A DNA stretch of 5,170 bases from an uncultured Clostridia bacterium. Its GTDB lineage: Bacteria; Bacillota; Clostridia; Peptostreptococcales; Anaerovoracaceae. The position numbers and the translations under genes are program-made. The notes under the pieces are model-generated. The model saw only the letters and a program-made list of their open reading frames with translations. It did no database searches and was not told the DNA's origin. Location: NCBI GenBank assembly GCA_934278965.1, contig CAKQWL010000160.1, positions 1 to 5,170 on the forward strand, written 5' to 3'. Every line of letters starts with the position of its first letter. The first letter of the stretch is position 1. Shown one piece after another: positions 1-5,008 of this stretch.

Positions 1-33
1 GAAGCCGGAGTTCTACCAATGAACTACATCCGC
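1..33 (-). tRNA. tRNA-Gly (probable CCC anticodon), 5' half, cut by window start
   Basis: Read on the minus strand, this is the first 33 bases of a tRNA. It has a seven-base acceptor strand (GCGGATG), then TA at positions 8-9, a D-arm GTTC...GAAC closing a loop that contains GGTA, one linker base, the 5' side of the anticodon stem (CCGGC), and TTC. That final C would be anticodon position 34. The acceptor start and D-arm closely resemble bacterial tRNA-Gly, and a C at position 34 fits the CCC isoacceptor. The anticodon's other two bases, the T-arm and the 3' end lie outside the window, so the identity is inferred from the 5' half. A well-placed promoter just upstream supports a real gene. Confidence 0.85.
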
Positions 34-44
34 GAAACAAATTC

Positions 45-73
45 ATTATAGCAAAAATAGAGAGAAAAGACAA
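45..73 (-). promoter_or_regulatory. Promoter of the tRNA gene
   Basis: On the minus strand there is a perfect -10 TATAAT (45-50) preceded by TGC, giving an extended -10. It is separated by 17 bases from TTGTCT (68-73), a 4/6 match to the -35 consensus. The mature tRNA 5' end at base 33 lies 11 bases past the -10, leaving a very short 5' leader to be trimmed by RNase P. It points away from the RNase III gene, so the two genes are divergent. Confidence 0.8.
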
Positions 74-227
74 GACCTGATTCTCTTTTTTTACAGGGCG
101 CGGGTCTTCGCGGTGCGGGATCAAGAAGTTGAGAGGGCTGGCTTATCCGGCGCCCGGTGCATGGAAGGATCAGAAAAGCCGATTTCGTATGTTCTTGAAT
201 TGGACCGCGGCAGGAGGAGAAATTTTT

Positions 228-1307
228 ATGAATCGTGAAGAATTGGAAATTATTCAAAATAGAATCGGTTATCGCTTTTATAATCCGGACTTGCTGCAGC
301 AGGCTTTTGTCCGGAGATCGTATGCGGTTGAGAACGGAGGAGAGGATAACGAAGTCCTCGAATTTATCGGGGATAAGGCACTGGATATCTGTATTGTGAA
401 AATCCTCGTCGAGAAATTCGGATTTTACACCAGCCAATGTGAGGGCTATGAGGAGGAAGAGGATTTTGACGAGTTCTGCTGTGAGTTTTCCGAGGGGGAT
501 CTGACGGAATTAAAAAAACAGCTTGTAGAAAAAAAGATGCTGGCGGAGCGGATTCAAAAATTAGGATTTGCCGATTATCTGATTCTTGGAAAGGGCGATG
601 TCAAAAATAGAGTTTATGAGGAAGCGTCCGTAAAGGAAGACTTATTTGAAGCGATTATCGGAGCCGTTTCGCTGGATTCGGACTGGAATTGGGAGGAGAT
701 CCAAAATGCGGTGGAGTTGATGCTGGATCCGGACAGTTATCTTGCGGAAGAACCGGTTCATTATGTCGATGAAATACAGGAGTGGTGCCTGAAAGAGTAT
801 CAGCAGATCCCGAGTTTCGCCGACGGCGGTTTTCAAAATGCGTTTTTCGATTGGTCCGGAAAGACCGTTTATTCGTCCCTCGCGGAGGAAATGATCCATG
901 CCCCGAAGAGCCGCGGGACTCTTTTTTTCAGCCATGTGCGTTTGGGGAATTTTGAAAAAAGCTTTTGCGGGTGCGGGGAATCCAAAAGTCAGGCGCGGAG
1001 AGACGCCTGCAGAGGCGCATTTCTCTATCTGGAGGCACACGGACTTTTTCTTTCGATCCGGGATGAAATCAAGGAGCCAAGCCGCGAAGACGCGATCGGG
1101 CAGTTGGAAACACTTTCGCGGCGCGGATATTTTTCACTTCCGACTTACCGTTTTGAAAAATCACACGGAAAAGACGGACAGCCTGTTTGGAAAAGCGAAT
1201 GCCGCATTCCGGAATGGAGTGTCTGCTATAGCGCAAAATCCTCTACCAAAAAGGATGCGAAAAAATCTGCCGCGTTTGAAATGCTCTCCCATGTCCTTTC
1301 GCGGTGA
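228..1307 (+). CDS. RNase III family endoribonuclease with two dsRNA-binding domains
   Basis: 359-residue protein predicted to cleave double-stranded RNA. The RNase III domain covers about residues 1-155. Its signature block NEVLEFIGDKAL (41-52) supplies E42, E45 and D49, and KEDLFEAIIGA (136-146) supplies D138 and E141, so the metal-binding acidic residues of the family all appear present. An acidic Cys-containing insertion (about 70-90) precedes the conserved SEGDLTELKKQLV. A divergent dsRNA-binding domain follows (about 178-272, ending in a GCGESKSQARRDACRGA-like helix). A second, more canonical one covers about 287-357 (PTYRF, DGQPVW, STKKDAKKSAA). Standard bacterial RNase III is about 220-240 residues with one such domain. 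The ATG at 228 is chosen because AGGAGG at 212-217 precedes it and homology starts just after; an in-frame TTG at 129 would add 33 unconvincing residues. No smc or ftsY partner is visible, so this may be a second, specialised RNase III rather than housekeeping rnc. Confidence 0.88.
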   Translation: MNREELEIIQNRIGYRFYNPDLLQQAFVRRSYAVENGGEDNEVLEFIGDKALDICIVKILVEKFGFYTSQCEGYEEEEDFDEFCCEFSEGDLTELKKQLVEKKMLAERIQKLGFADYLILGKGDVKNRVYEEASVKEDLFEAIIGAVSLDSDWNWEEIQNAVELMLDPDSYLAEEPVHYVDEIQEWCLKEYQQIPSFADGGFQNAFFDWSGKTVYSSLAEEMIHAPKSRGTLFFSHVRLGNFEKSFCGCGESKSQARRDACRGAFLYLEAHGLFLSIRDEIKEPSREDAIGQLETLSRRGYFSLPTYRFEKSHGKDGQPVWKSECRIPEWSVCYSAKSSTKKDAKKSAAFEMLSHVLSR

Positions 1308-1315
1308 AACCGACC

Positions 1316-1354
1316 GGGAAAGCAGAAAAGCAGTGCTTGTGCGGGAGCTTTCCT
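1316..1354. repeat. Inverted repeat between RNase III and hydrolase genes
   Basis: GGGAAAGC (1316-1323) pairs with GCTTTCCT (1347-1354), with one G-U pair, enclosing the small palindrome AAGCAGTGCTT. It starts nine bases after the RNase III stop codon. No T-run follows, so it is not a classical terminator. It overlaps the -35 and spacer of the hydrolase promoter, so it could be an operator or an mRNA 3'-end structure. No function can be assigned. Confidence 0.45.
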
Positions 1355-1366
1355 GTATGATATGAT
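1337..1366 (+). promoter_or_regulatory. Probable promoter of the alpha/beta hydrolase gene
   Basis: TTGTGC (1337-1342) and TATGAT (1361-1366) are 18 bases apart, and TGA immediately before the -10 makes it an extended -10 element. Transcription would begin about 45 bases before the hydrolase start codon. The 112-base gap and this promoter suggest the hydrolase is expressed independently of the RNase III gene. Confidence 0.55.
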
Positions 1367-1419
1367 GAAGACAGAAGAAAAACAGCGGATGACATGAGAT
1401 GACAGGAAAGGAGAAAATC

Positions 1420-2298
1420 ATGACTGGAATGGAGTTTTTGAACGATCGTTATACATCGGACGGACTGCGCCTCCCGATGATGCATTTTGTACCGGAGGAC
1501 GGCAGCCGGGACCTTTGTGTTGTGTGCATTCACGGAATGACCGGAAATCTCGCAAACAGCTATTTTGCGGCAGTGTGGGCAGAAATGCTCAACAAGGCGG
1601 GCATCGGATTTCTTTTTGAACACAATCGCGGCCATTCGATTGAAAATCATCTTCTTACGAAAGAGGGAGAATATGCCCGCTGCGGAACGAATTTTGAAAT
1701 TTTCGAAGAAAGTGTTATGGACTTGGAGCTTGCACTGGAAACGGCGAGGAATTTGGGGTATCGGCGCCTGATCTTGCTTGGGCACAGCCTCGGGTGCAAC
1801 AAAAGTATTTATTATTACTCCCACACACCGAAGCAGCCGGATCTTGTCGGAATGATTTTGGCAAGTGCGCCGGATATGCACGATTATCATGCGTCGGTAA
1901 CAACGCCGCAGCTGCGGGAAATGCTTCTTGCGGAGGCGGAGCGGGATATCGAGGCAGGAGAGCCGGAAAAGACATTGAGTGTCATGGCCGACGGACTTTA
2001 TATGAGTGCGCAGACTTATTACAACTGGTTTCATCCGGGCAGCAATCTGGACAATTTGCCGATCATGCGCAATCCGGAAAAATGGGAGCAGCTGGCTTTG
2101 GTCGATATTCCGATCCTGACCTTTTCCGGCGGGAATGAAGAGGATATGTATCATCATATGGACCGCATCCGGGATAAGGCGGAAAAGTGCGGAGATTTCG
2201 AGTATGCAGTGGTTCCGGATACGGATCATTCGTATACGGCAAAGGAAAAAGAGGCCGGAAAGCTCATTTTAGACTGGATCGAAAGAAAATACCGATAG
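1420..2298 (+). CDS. Serine alpha/beta hydrolase, substrate unknown
   Basis: 292-residue cytoplasmic protein with an alpha/beta-hydrolase layout and no signal peptide. After the strand CVVCIH comes an oxyanion-type HGMTGN (38-43). The nucleophile elbow is GHSLG (121-125, Ser123 as nucleophile) after strand RLILL, and the probable catalytic histidine is H270 in PDTDHSY near the C-terminus. The catalytic acid is probably in GGNEED (237-242) after strand PILTFS. An insertion of about 70 residues (155-225, rich in Tyr, Met and Glu) between strand and acid is the usual site of a substrate-covering cap. This supports an esterase, lipase or peptidase-like enzyme, but no motif names the substrate. 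The start at 1420 is preferred over the in-frame ATG at 1399 because AAAGGAG (1407-1413) sits six bases before it and would lie inside the longer version. The gene appears monocistronic, with its own promoter and terminator. Confidence 0.85.
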   Translation: MTGMEFLNDRYTSDGLRLPMMHFVPEDGSRDLCVVCIHGMTGNLANSYFAAVWAEMLNKAGIGFLFEHNRGHSIENHLLTKEGEYARCGTNFEIFEESVMDLELALETARNLGYRRLILLGHSLGCNKSIYYYSHTPKQPDLVGMILASAPDMHDYHASVTTPQLREMLLAEAERDIEAGEPEKTLSVMADGLYMSAQTYYNWFHPGSNLDNLPIMRNPEKWEQLALVDIPILTFSGGNEEDMYHHMDRIRDKAEKCGDFEYAVVPDTDHSYTAKEKEAGKLILDWIERKYR

Positions 2299-2318
2299 AA
2301 GATATCGGAAGATATCGG
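2299..2318. repeat. Tandem 10-bp repeat just after the hydrolase stop
   Basis: Two perfect head-to-tail copies of AAGATATCGG begin at the base after the hydrolase stop codon. The flanking TACCGAT (2290-2296) and ATCGGTA (2314-2320) also form an inverted repeat that overlaps the last codons. This is probably replication slippage in non-coding sequence; no function is evident. Confidence 0.6.
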
Positions 2319-2341
2319 TAGAAAAGAAAATATCCGTAAAA

Positions 2342-2390
2342 GCAAGGGGTGGAAAAGCAGAGTCCGGGAAGGATTCTGCTTTTTCCTTGC
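2342..2390 (+). terminator. Strong intrinsic terminator after the hydrolase
   Basis: A 13-bp stem (2353-2365 with 2371-2383, one G-U pair) closes a GGGAA loop, and its 3' side runs into TTTTT at 2380-2384. Flanking GCAAGG (2342-2347) and CCTTGC (2385-2390) can extend the pairing. The 5' side carries AAAA, so the element could also terminate minus-strand transcription. It isolates the hydrolase transcript from the downstream promoter. Confidence 0.9.
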
Positions 2391-2419
2391 GAGAGAAGAC
2401 TCCGCGGAAGCCTCTGCGC

Positions 2420-2466
2420 TCCTGTTTAATTCCTGTTTAAGATTTGCCCTTTCGGTATGATATAAT
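2420..2466 (+). promoter_or_regulatory. Extended -10 promoter with a phased direct-repeat operator
   Basis: A perfect -10 TATAAT (2461-2466) is preceded by TGA, forming an extended -10. There is no good -35 hexamer at the expected distance. Instead the 10-mer TCCTGTTTAA occurs twice, at 2420-2429 and 2431-2440, with an 11-bp period (one helical turn), and the second copy reaches the -35 region. Two same-orientation half-sites of this kind beside a promoter lacking a -35 are typical of binding by dimeric OmpR/PhoB-family response regulators. The regulator is not in the window. Confidence 0.65.
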
Positions 2467-2494
2467 AGGATCATCTGAAATAGGAGGTTTGCTC

Positions 2495-2695
2495 ATGCTG
2501 ATTAAGAAGCGGTTGGCGCGTTCCAATATTGCGATGTTTGTCATTCCGGTGACAGTGGCAGTGCTTCTGTTTGCGGTTGGATTGGCACTTGCGTTTTTCC
2601 TGCTGGAACAGGTCTATCTGCCGCGGCTTGGTGTGTCGCTGCAGGAGCTGCATCAGACCGGGGAACAAATCGAAAAGAGGCTTGCCGGACGGTGA
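2495..2695 (+). CDS. Small single-pass membrane protein, possibly a truncated histidine kinase N-terminus
   Basis: 66 residues. A basic N-terminus (MLIKKRLARSN) is followed by one hydrophobic membrane segment (about 12-38) and a polar outer tail containing LPRLGVSLQEL and a charged end. The order of basic start, IAMFVIPV and a long membrane helix resembles the first transmembrane helix of Firmicutes sensor histidine kinases, but no HAMP, dimerisation or ATPase domain follows. AGGAGG (2482-2487) lies seven bases before the ATG, and a well-formed promoter stands upstream, so expression is likely. Two readings are possible. One is a kinase remnant broken at the TGA at 2693; another frame then carries about 30 protein-like codons. 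The other is a genuine small membrane protein controlled by a two-component system. I cannot decide between them from this sequence. Confidence 0.6.
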   Translation: MLIKKRLARSNIAMFVIPVTVAVLLFAVGLALAFFLLEQVYLPRLGVSLQELHQTGEQIEKRLAGR

Positions 2696-2787
2696 GGGTC
2701 CGATTCTCGGAAGAGGGTTTTGCGGCGGCGGTATTGCAGATTTACCGAGATTGTCTGAGAAAAGCCGCGGAGGAGACGGCCGCATAA
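2695..2787 (+). pseudogene. Possible frameshifted continuation of the 2495 gene
   Basis: Shifting one base back at the TGA (2693-2695) opens a frame of 30 codons ending in TAA at 2785-2787. It reads RVRFSEEGF, then AAAVLQIYRDCLRK, then AAEETAA. This looks like an amphipathic helical stretch and continues the charged tail of the preceding ORF more naturally than random sequence would. A single lost base near 2690-2697 would explain it. Even so the joined product would be under 100 residues with no kinase core, so the gene would also be truncated at its 3' end. This is weakly supported, since the match is only a judgement on composition. Confidence 0.25.
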
Positions 2788-2883
2788 ACCGGCAGCGGGC
2801 ATTTACAGCAAAAGGGGATTTTAAATAACTTGAAGCGGGAAAAATAATTTTGTCAAAAAAACAAAAAAATTTCGCAAAAATAG

Positions 2884-2911
2884 TTGACAAATACCAAAAT
2901 TGAAATATAAT
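2884..2911 (+). promoter_or_regulatory. Promoter of the metNIQ operon
   Basis: A perfect -35 TTGACA (2884-2889) and a perfect -10 TATAAT (2906-2911) are 16 bases apart. They are preceded by very A-rich sequence (2838-2880) with several A-tracts, resembling an UP element. Transcription should start near 2917-2920, giving a leader of about 395 bases before metN. A consensus promoter with a long structured leader fits control after initiation rather than activation of the promoter. Confidence 0.9.
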
Positions 2912-3022
2912 AGAACCGTAATGTAGAAAAAATAGTGCATACAGCGGTGCGCGAAGGCGCGGGGATGCTTATGCGGCGTGCAGTTTCTGCGCGGGCAGAC
3001 TTGAGGAAAGGAGAAAGAGGAC

Positions 3023-3121
3023 ATGACATTTCGGAAGAACGGCATGATGAACATGATGGATATGTGCTGTATGGGAATGTGCATGTGTACTTTCACCGAC
3101 AAGTTGATAAGCATGACTTAG
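3023..3121 (+). CDS. Methionine/cysteine-rich leader peptide of metNIQ
   Basis: 32 residues: MTFRKNG, then MMNMMDMCCMGMCMC (residues 8-22), then TFTDKLISMT and a TAG stop. There are 10 Met and 4 Cys in total, and 12 of the 15 residues in the core are sulfur amino acids. The ATG is preceded by AAAGGAG (3007-3013) at nine-base spacing, a good site for efficient initiation. The ORF sits between a strong promoter and an intrinsic terminator, upstream of a methionine transporter. This is the classical layout of amino-acid biosynthesis leader peptides, such as the trp and his leaders, in which stalling at codons for the scarce amino acid controls read-through. The role would be regulatory: the act of translation matters, not the peptide. 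Other possibilities are a metal-binding micropeptide, since Met and Cys also bind copper, or chance. The location makes chance unlikely. Confidence 0.85.
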   Translation: MTFRKNGMMNMMDMCCMGMCMCTFTDKLISMT

Positions 3122-3139
3122 CCGAAGCGGCTGCGCGGA

Positions 3140-3174
3140 GGTTGGGGTAAGGCTCATTTTGAGTGTACCTCACC
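3140..3174 (+). promoter_or_regulatory. Leader hairpin between the leader ORF and the terminator
   Basis: GGT (3140-3142) and GGGGTA (3144-3149), separated by a bulged T, pair with TACCTC (3166-3171) and ACC (3172-3174), with one G-U pair. After a small internal loop, CTCA (3153-3156) pairs with TGAG (3160-3163) over a TTT loop. This is 13 base pairs in total, starting 18 bases after the leader stop codon. Its 5' arm contains GGTAA, which could alternatively pair with TTACC at 3188-3192, so it may be one of the mutually exclusive structures of the attenuator. That switch is not proven. Confidence 0.55.
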
Positions 3175-3210
3175 GGAAAAATGATGATTACCATACAGGG
3201 TAACAATAGG

Positions 3211-3240
3211 GCAGACAGCTTTGAGTTGTCTGCTTTTTTT
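3211..3240 (+). terminator. Intrinsic terminator (attenuator) ahead of metN
   Basis: GCAGACAGC (3211-3219) pairs with GTTGTCTGC (3225-3233), nine pairs with one G-U, over a five-base TTTGA loop. Seven T residues (3234-3240) follow at once. It lies after the leader ORF and 74 bases before the metN start, so it would stop transcription before the operon unless prevented. The stem is moderately stable, which suits a conditional terminator. Flanking ACAGGG (3195-3200) and CCCTGT (3245-3250) can pair around it. Confidence 0.9.
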
Positions 3241-3260
3241 ATCGCCCTGTGGGAGAAAAA

Positions 3261-3294
3261 GTGAAAGGACTTTCACTCCGGGATGATTTCCGGA
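3261..3294 (+). promoter_or_regulatory. Two hairpins just before the metN ribosome binding site
   Basis: GTGAAA (3261-3266) and TTTCAC (3271-3276) form a perfect six-base-pair stem with a GGAC tetraloop. Directly after, TCCGG (3277-3281) pairs with CCGGA (3290-3294). They sit between the terminator and AAGGAGG (3301-3307) and leave the ribosome site itself open. They may protect the 5' end of a processed mRNA or tune metN translation. No function is shown. Confidence 0.5.
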
Positions 3295-3314
3295 GGAGCT
3301 AAGGAGGAAACAGG

Positions 3315-4313
3315 ATGGCAATTTTAAAACTCGAAGGACTGACCAAGACCTTTGAGGGAAAGAAAGGCAGCATCAATGCGCTGACGGATATCAATATCGA
3401 GATTGAGGAAGGGGAAATCTTCGGTATCATCGGCATGAGCGGTGCCGGAAAGAGTACGCTGGTGCGATGTATCAATCTTTTGGAGAAACCGACAAGCGGA
3501 AATGTCGTGTTTGACGGAAAAGAGCTGACGACATTAAAAAAGAAAGATCTGGAAAGAGAACGCACACGGATTTCGATGATTTTCCAGCAGTTCAATCTGT
3601 TGATGCAGCGAACGGCACTCAAAAATGTCTGCTTCCCGCTGGAACTGGCCGGCGTGCCGCGAAAGGAAGCGGAGAAAAAGGCAAAGGAGCTTTTGGATCT
3701 GGTGGGACTTGCCGATCGGGCGGGCTCTTATCCGGTACAGCTTTCCGGAGGACAGAAGCAGCGAGTGGCGATTGCGAGAGCGCTGGCGACGGATCCGAAG
3801 GTGCTGCTCTGCGACGAGGCGACGAGTGCGCTGGATCCAAAGACAACGAGAGCGATCCTAGAACTTTTGAAGGATATCAACCGCAAGCTCGGGATTACCA
3901 TTATCATTATTACGCATGAGATGAGCGTCGTGCAGAAAATCTGCGGGCGTGTGGCGGTAATTGACGGCGGGCAGATCGCAGAGATCGGAAACACTTCGGA
4001 GATCTTTGCCCGGCCGAAGTCGGAGGCGGCAAGAAGGCTTGTTTATCCGGACGGCCAGATGGAAGAGAAGTTCTCCGGCGGCAGCCTCTGGCGAATTGTA
4101 TTCGACGAGAGGACTTCCCGTCAGCCGATTATTTCGAACATGATTTTGAAATTCGGCGAACCGGTGAATATCATTTATGCCAGCATGCAGGATATTGATG
4201 ATTCGGCAGTCGGGCAGATGGTCATTCGGATGCCGGCCGATGATGACAAGGCATCGGAAATGATCAAATATCTGAAGAAGAATGAACTGAAAATCGAGGA
4301 GGTGAGAGAATAA
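3315..4313 (+). CDS. metN: Methionine ABC transporter ATP-binding protein MetN
   Basis: 332-residue ATPase that powers methionine uptake with MetI and MetQ, on the cytoplasmic face of the membrane. The ABC domain (about 3-245) shows Walker A GMSGAGKST (40-48), Q-loop FQQF (90-93), signature LSGGQ (143-147), Walker B VLLCDE (163-168, Glu168 catalytic), D-loop SALD (171-174) and switch His201. The C-terminal extension (about 255-328) corresponds to the NIL domain, which in characterised MetN proteins binds methionine and inhibits transport when internal methionine is high (trans-inhibition). Length matches the family (about 340). AAGGAGG (3301-3307), seven bases before the ATG, fixes the start. 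The stop codon overlaps the metI start by one base, so the two are translationally coupled. Expression is expected to depend on the upstream leader and terminator. Confidence 0.95.
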   Translation: MAILKLEGLTKTFEGKKGSINALTDINIEIEEGEIFGIIGMSGAGKSTLVRCINLLEKPTSGNVVFDGKELTTLKKKDLERERTRISMIFQQFNLLMQRTALKNVCFPLELAGVPRKEAEKKAKELLDLVGLADRAGSYPVQLSGGQKQRVAIARALATDPKVLLCDEATSALDPKTTRAILELLKDINRKLGITIIIITHEMSVVQKICGRVAVIDGGQIAEIGNTSEIFARPKSEAARRLVYPDGQMEEKFSGGSLWRIVFDERTSRQPIISNMILKFGEPVNIIYASMQDIDDSAVGQMVIRMPADDDKASEMIKYLKKNELKIEEVRE

Positions 4314-4960
4314 TGACAGAGATGATTTTACAGGGAATTTTCGAAACTCTTTATATGACGATCGTGTCCACGCTGATTGCTTATTTGATCGGGCTTCCTC
4401 TGGGCGTTATTCTCGTCATCAGCGACAGAAGCGGAATTAAACCGATGCCGACGCTGAACGCCGTAATCAGCTTCGTCGTAAATATTTTCCGGTCCATCCC
4501 ATTTCTGATTCTTTTGGTGGCGATCATCCCGTTTACGCGGCTTGTAGTCGGGACGATGCTGGGATCGACCGCCGCGATTGTGCCGCTTACAGTGGCTGCG
4601 GCACCGTTTGTTGCGAGAATGGTGGAGACCTCGCTGAAGGAAGTAGACAGCGGTGTTGTCGAAGCAGCTGAGTCGATGGGCGCGAGTGTTTGGCAGATCA
4701 TCCGGAAGGTCCTTTTGCCGGAGGCAAAGCCGTCACTGATTACCAACGCGACCGTAACGGTAATTACGGTGCTGGGGTATACGGCAATGGCGGGATTTAC
4801 AGGCGGCGGCGGACTCGGTGATATTGCGACCCGTTACGGGCTTTATAAATTCGATACGGCTACGATGTGGCTTGTGGTATTGATCATCGTTGTGATCGTT
4901 CAGGTGCTCCAGGAGGTCGGTCTTCGGATCGCCAAGGTGACGGACAACCGGACAAGATGA
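4313..4960 (+). CDS. metI: Methionine ABC transporter permease MetI
   Basis: 215-residue integral membrane subunit that forms the methionine channel as a homodimer and contacts MetN. Hydrophobic segments at about 12-36, 51-74, 79-103, 146-164 and 185-204 give the five membrane spans usual for MetI. The cytoplasmic coupling (EAA) loop is visible as EAAESMGASVWQIIRKVLLP (118-137). Family-typical stretches include NIFRSIPF (57-64) and GFTGGGGLGD (161-170). Length equals the usual 215-220. The ATG overlaps the metN TAA (TAATG), and AGGAGGTGA (4297-4305), a near-perfect match to the 16S rRNA 3' end, lies seven bases before it inside the end of metN. It is intact. Confidence 0.95.
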   Translation: MTEMILQGIFETLYMTIVSTLIAYLIGLPLGVILVISDRSGIKPMPTLNAVISFVVNIFRSIPFLILLVAIIPFTRLVVGTMLGSTAAIVPLTVAAAPFVARMVETSLKEVDSGVVEAAESMGASVWQIIRKVLLPEAKPSLITNATVTVITVLGYTAMAGFTGGGGLGDIATRYGLYKFDTATMWLVVLIIVVIVQVLQEVGLRIAKVTDNRTR

Positions 4961-5008
4961 TCTGGGCGGCGGGAGGCCGACCGGTTACAGAAAATAAAGA
5001 AGAAGGAA

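Larger units (their letters stand above)
2918..3314 (+). promoter_or_regulatory. Long attenuator-type leader of metNIQ
   Basis: This untranslated region of about 395 bases holds, in order: GC-rich hairpins before the leader ORF (GCGC-GAAG-GCGC near 2950-2961; CGTGCAG-TTT-CTGCGCG at 2977-2993); the Met/Cys leader ORF (3023-3121); a hairpin of AGCCG-AAG-CGGCT directly at its stop codon (3120-3132); a longer hairpin (3140-3174); a small hairpin TTACC/GGTAA (3188-3203); the terminator (3211-3240); and two hairpins before the metN ribosome site. I looked for and did not find the S-box/SAM-I core or the T-box AGGGTGGNACCGCG element. The start is an estimate from the promoter. The regulatory role is inferred from the parts and from the downstream genes. 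Confidence 0.75.

Noticed and set aside
61..92. AGAGAA/TTCTCT inverted repeat followed by Ts, like a plus-strand terminator
   Set aside because: The six-bp A/T-rich stem with a 14-base loop is weak, overlaps the tRNA promoter, and no plus-strand gene lies upstream in view.
129..227. In-frame TTG extension of the RNase III protein by 33 residues
   Set aside because: It has no ribosome binding site or family similarity, whereas the ATG at 228 has AGGAGG at proper spacing and family similarity begins immediately after it.
1715..1975. Minus-strand open frames opposite the hydrolase and the other main genes
   Set aside because: They have no ribosome sites and a Pro/Ala/Ser/Arg-rich composition typical of antisense reading of real genes, and the plus-strand proteins have clear motifs.
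2935..3150. Longer ORF overlapping the Met/Cys leader in another frame
   Set aside because: It has no ribosome binding site and a His/Arg/Asp-rich composition typical of an out-of-frame reading. The leader ORF has the better start and meaningful content.
3181..3264. Second short ORF starting ATG ATG and running through the terminator
   Set aside because: It has no convincing ribosome binding site, its codons lack Met or Cys enrichment beyond the start, and two adjacent ATGs are easily met by chance. Translation through the stem would affect termination, so it is noted.
2918..3314. SAM riboswitch or Met T-box in the metN leader
   Set aside because: Expected for this gene in Firmicutes, but I could not find the conserved S-box core or the T-box antiterminator sequence. 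A covariance-model search would settle it.
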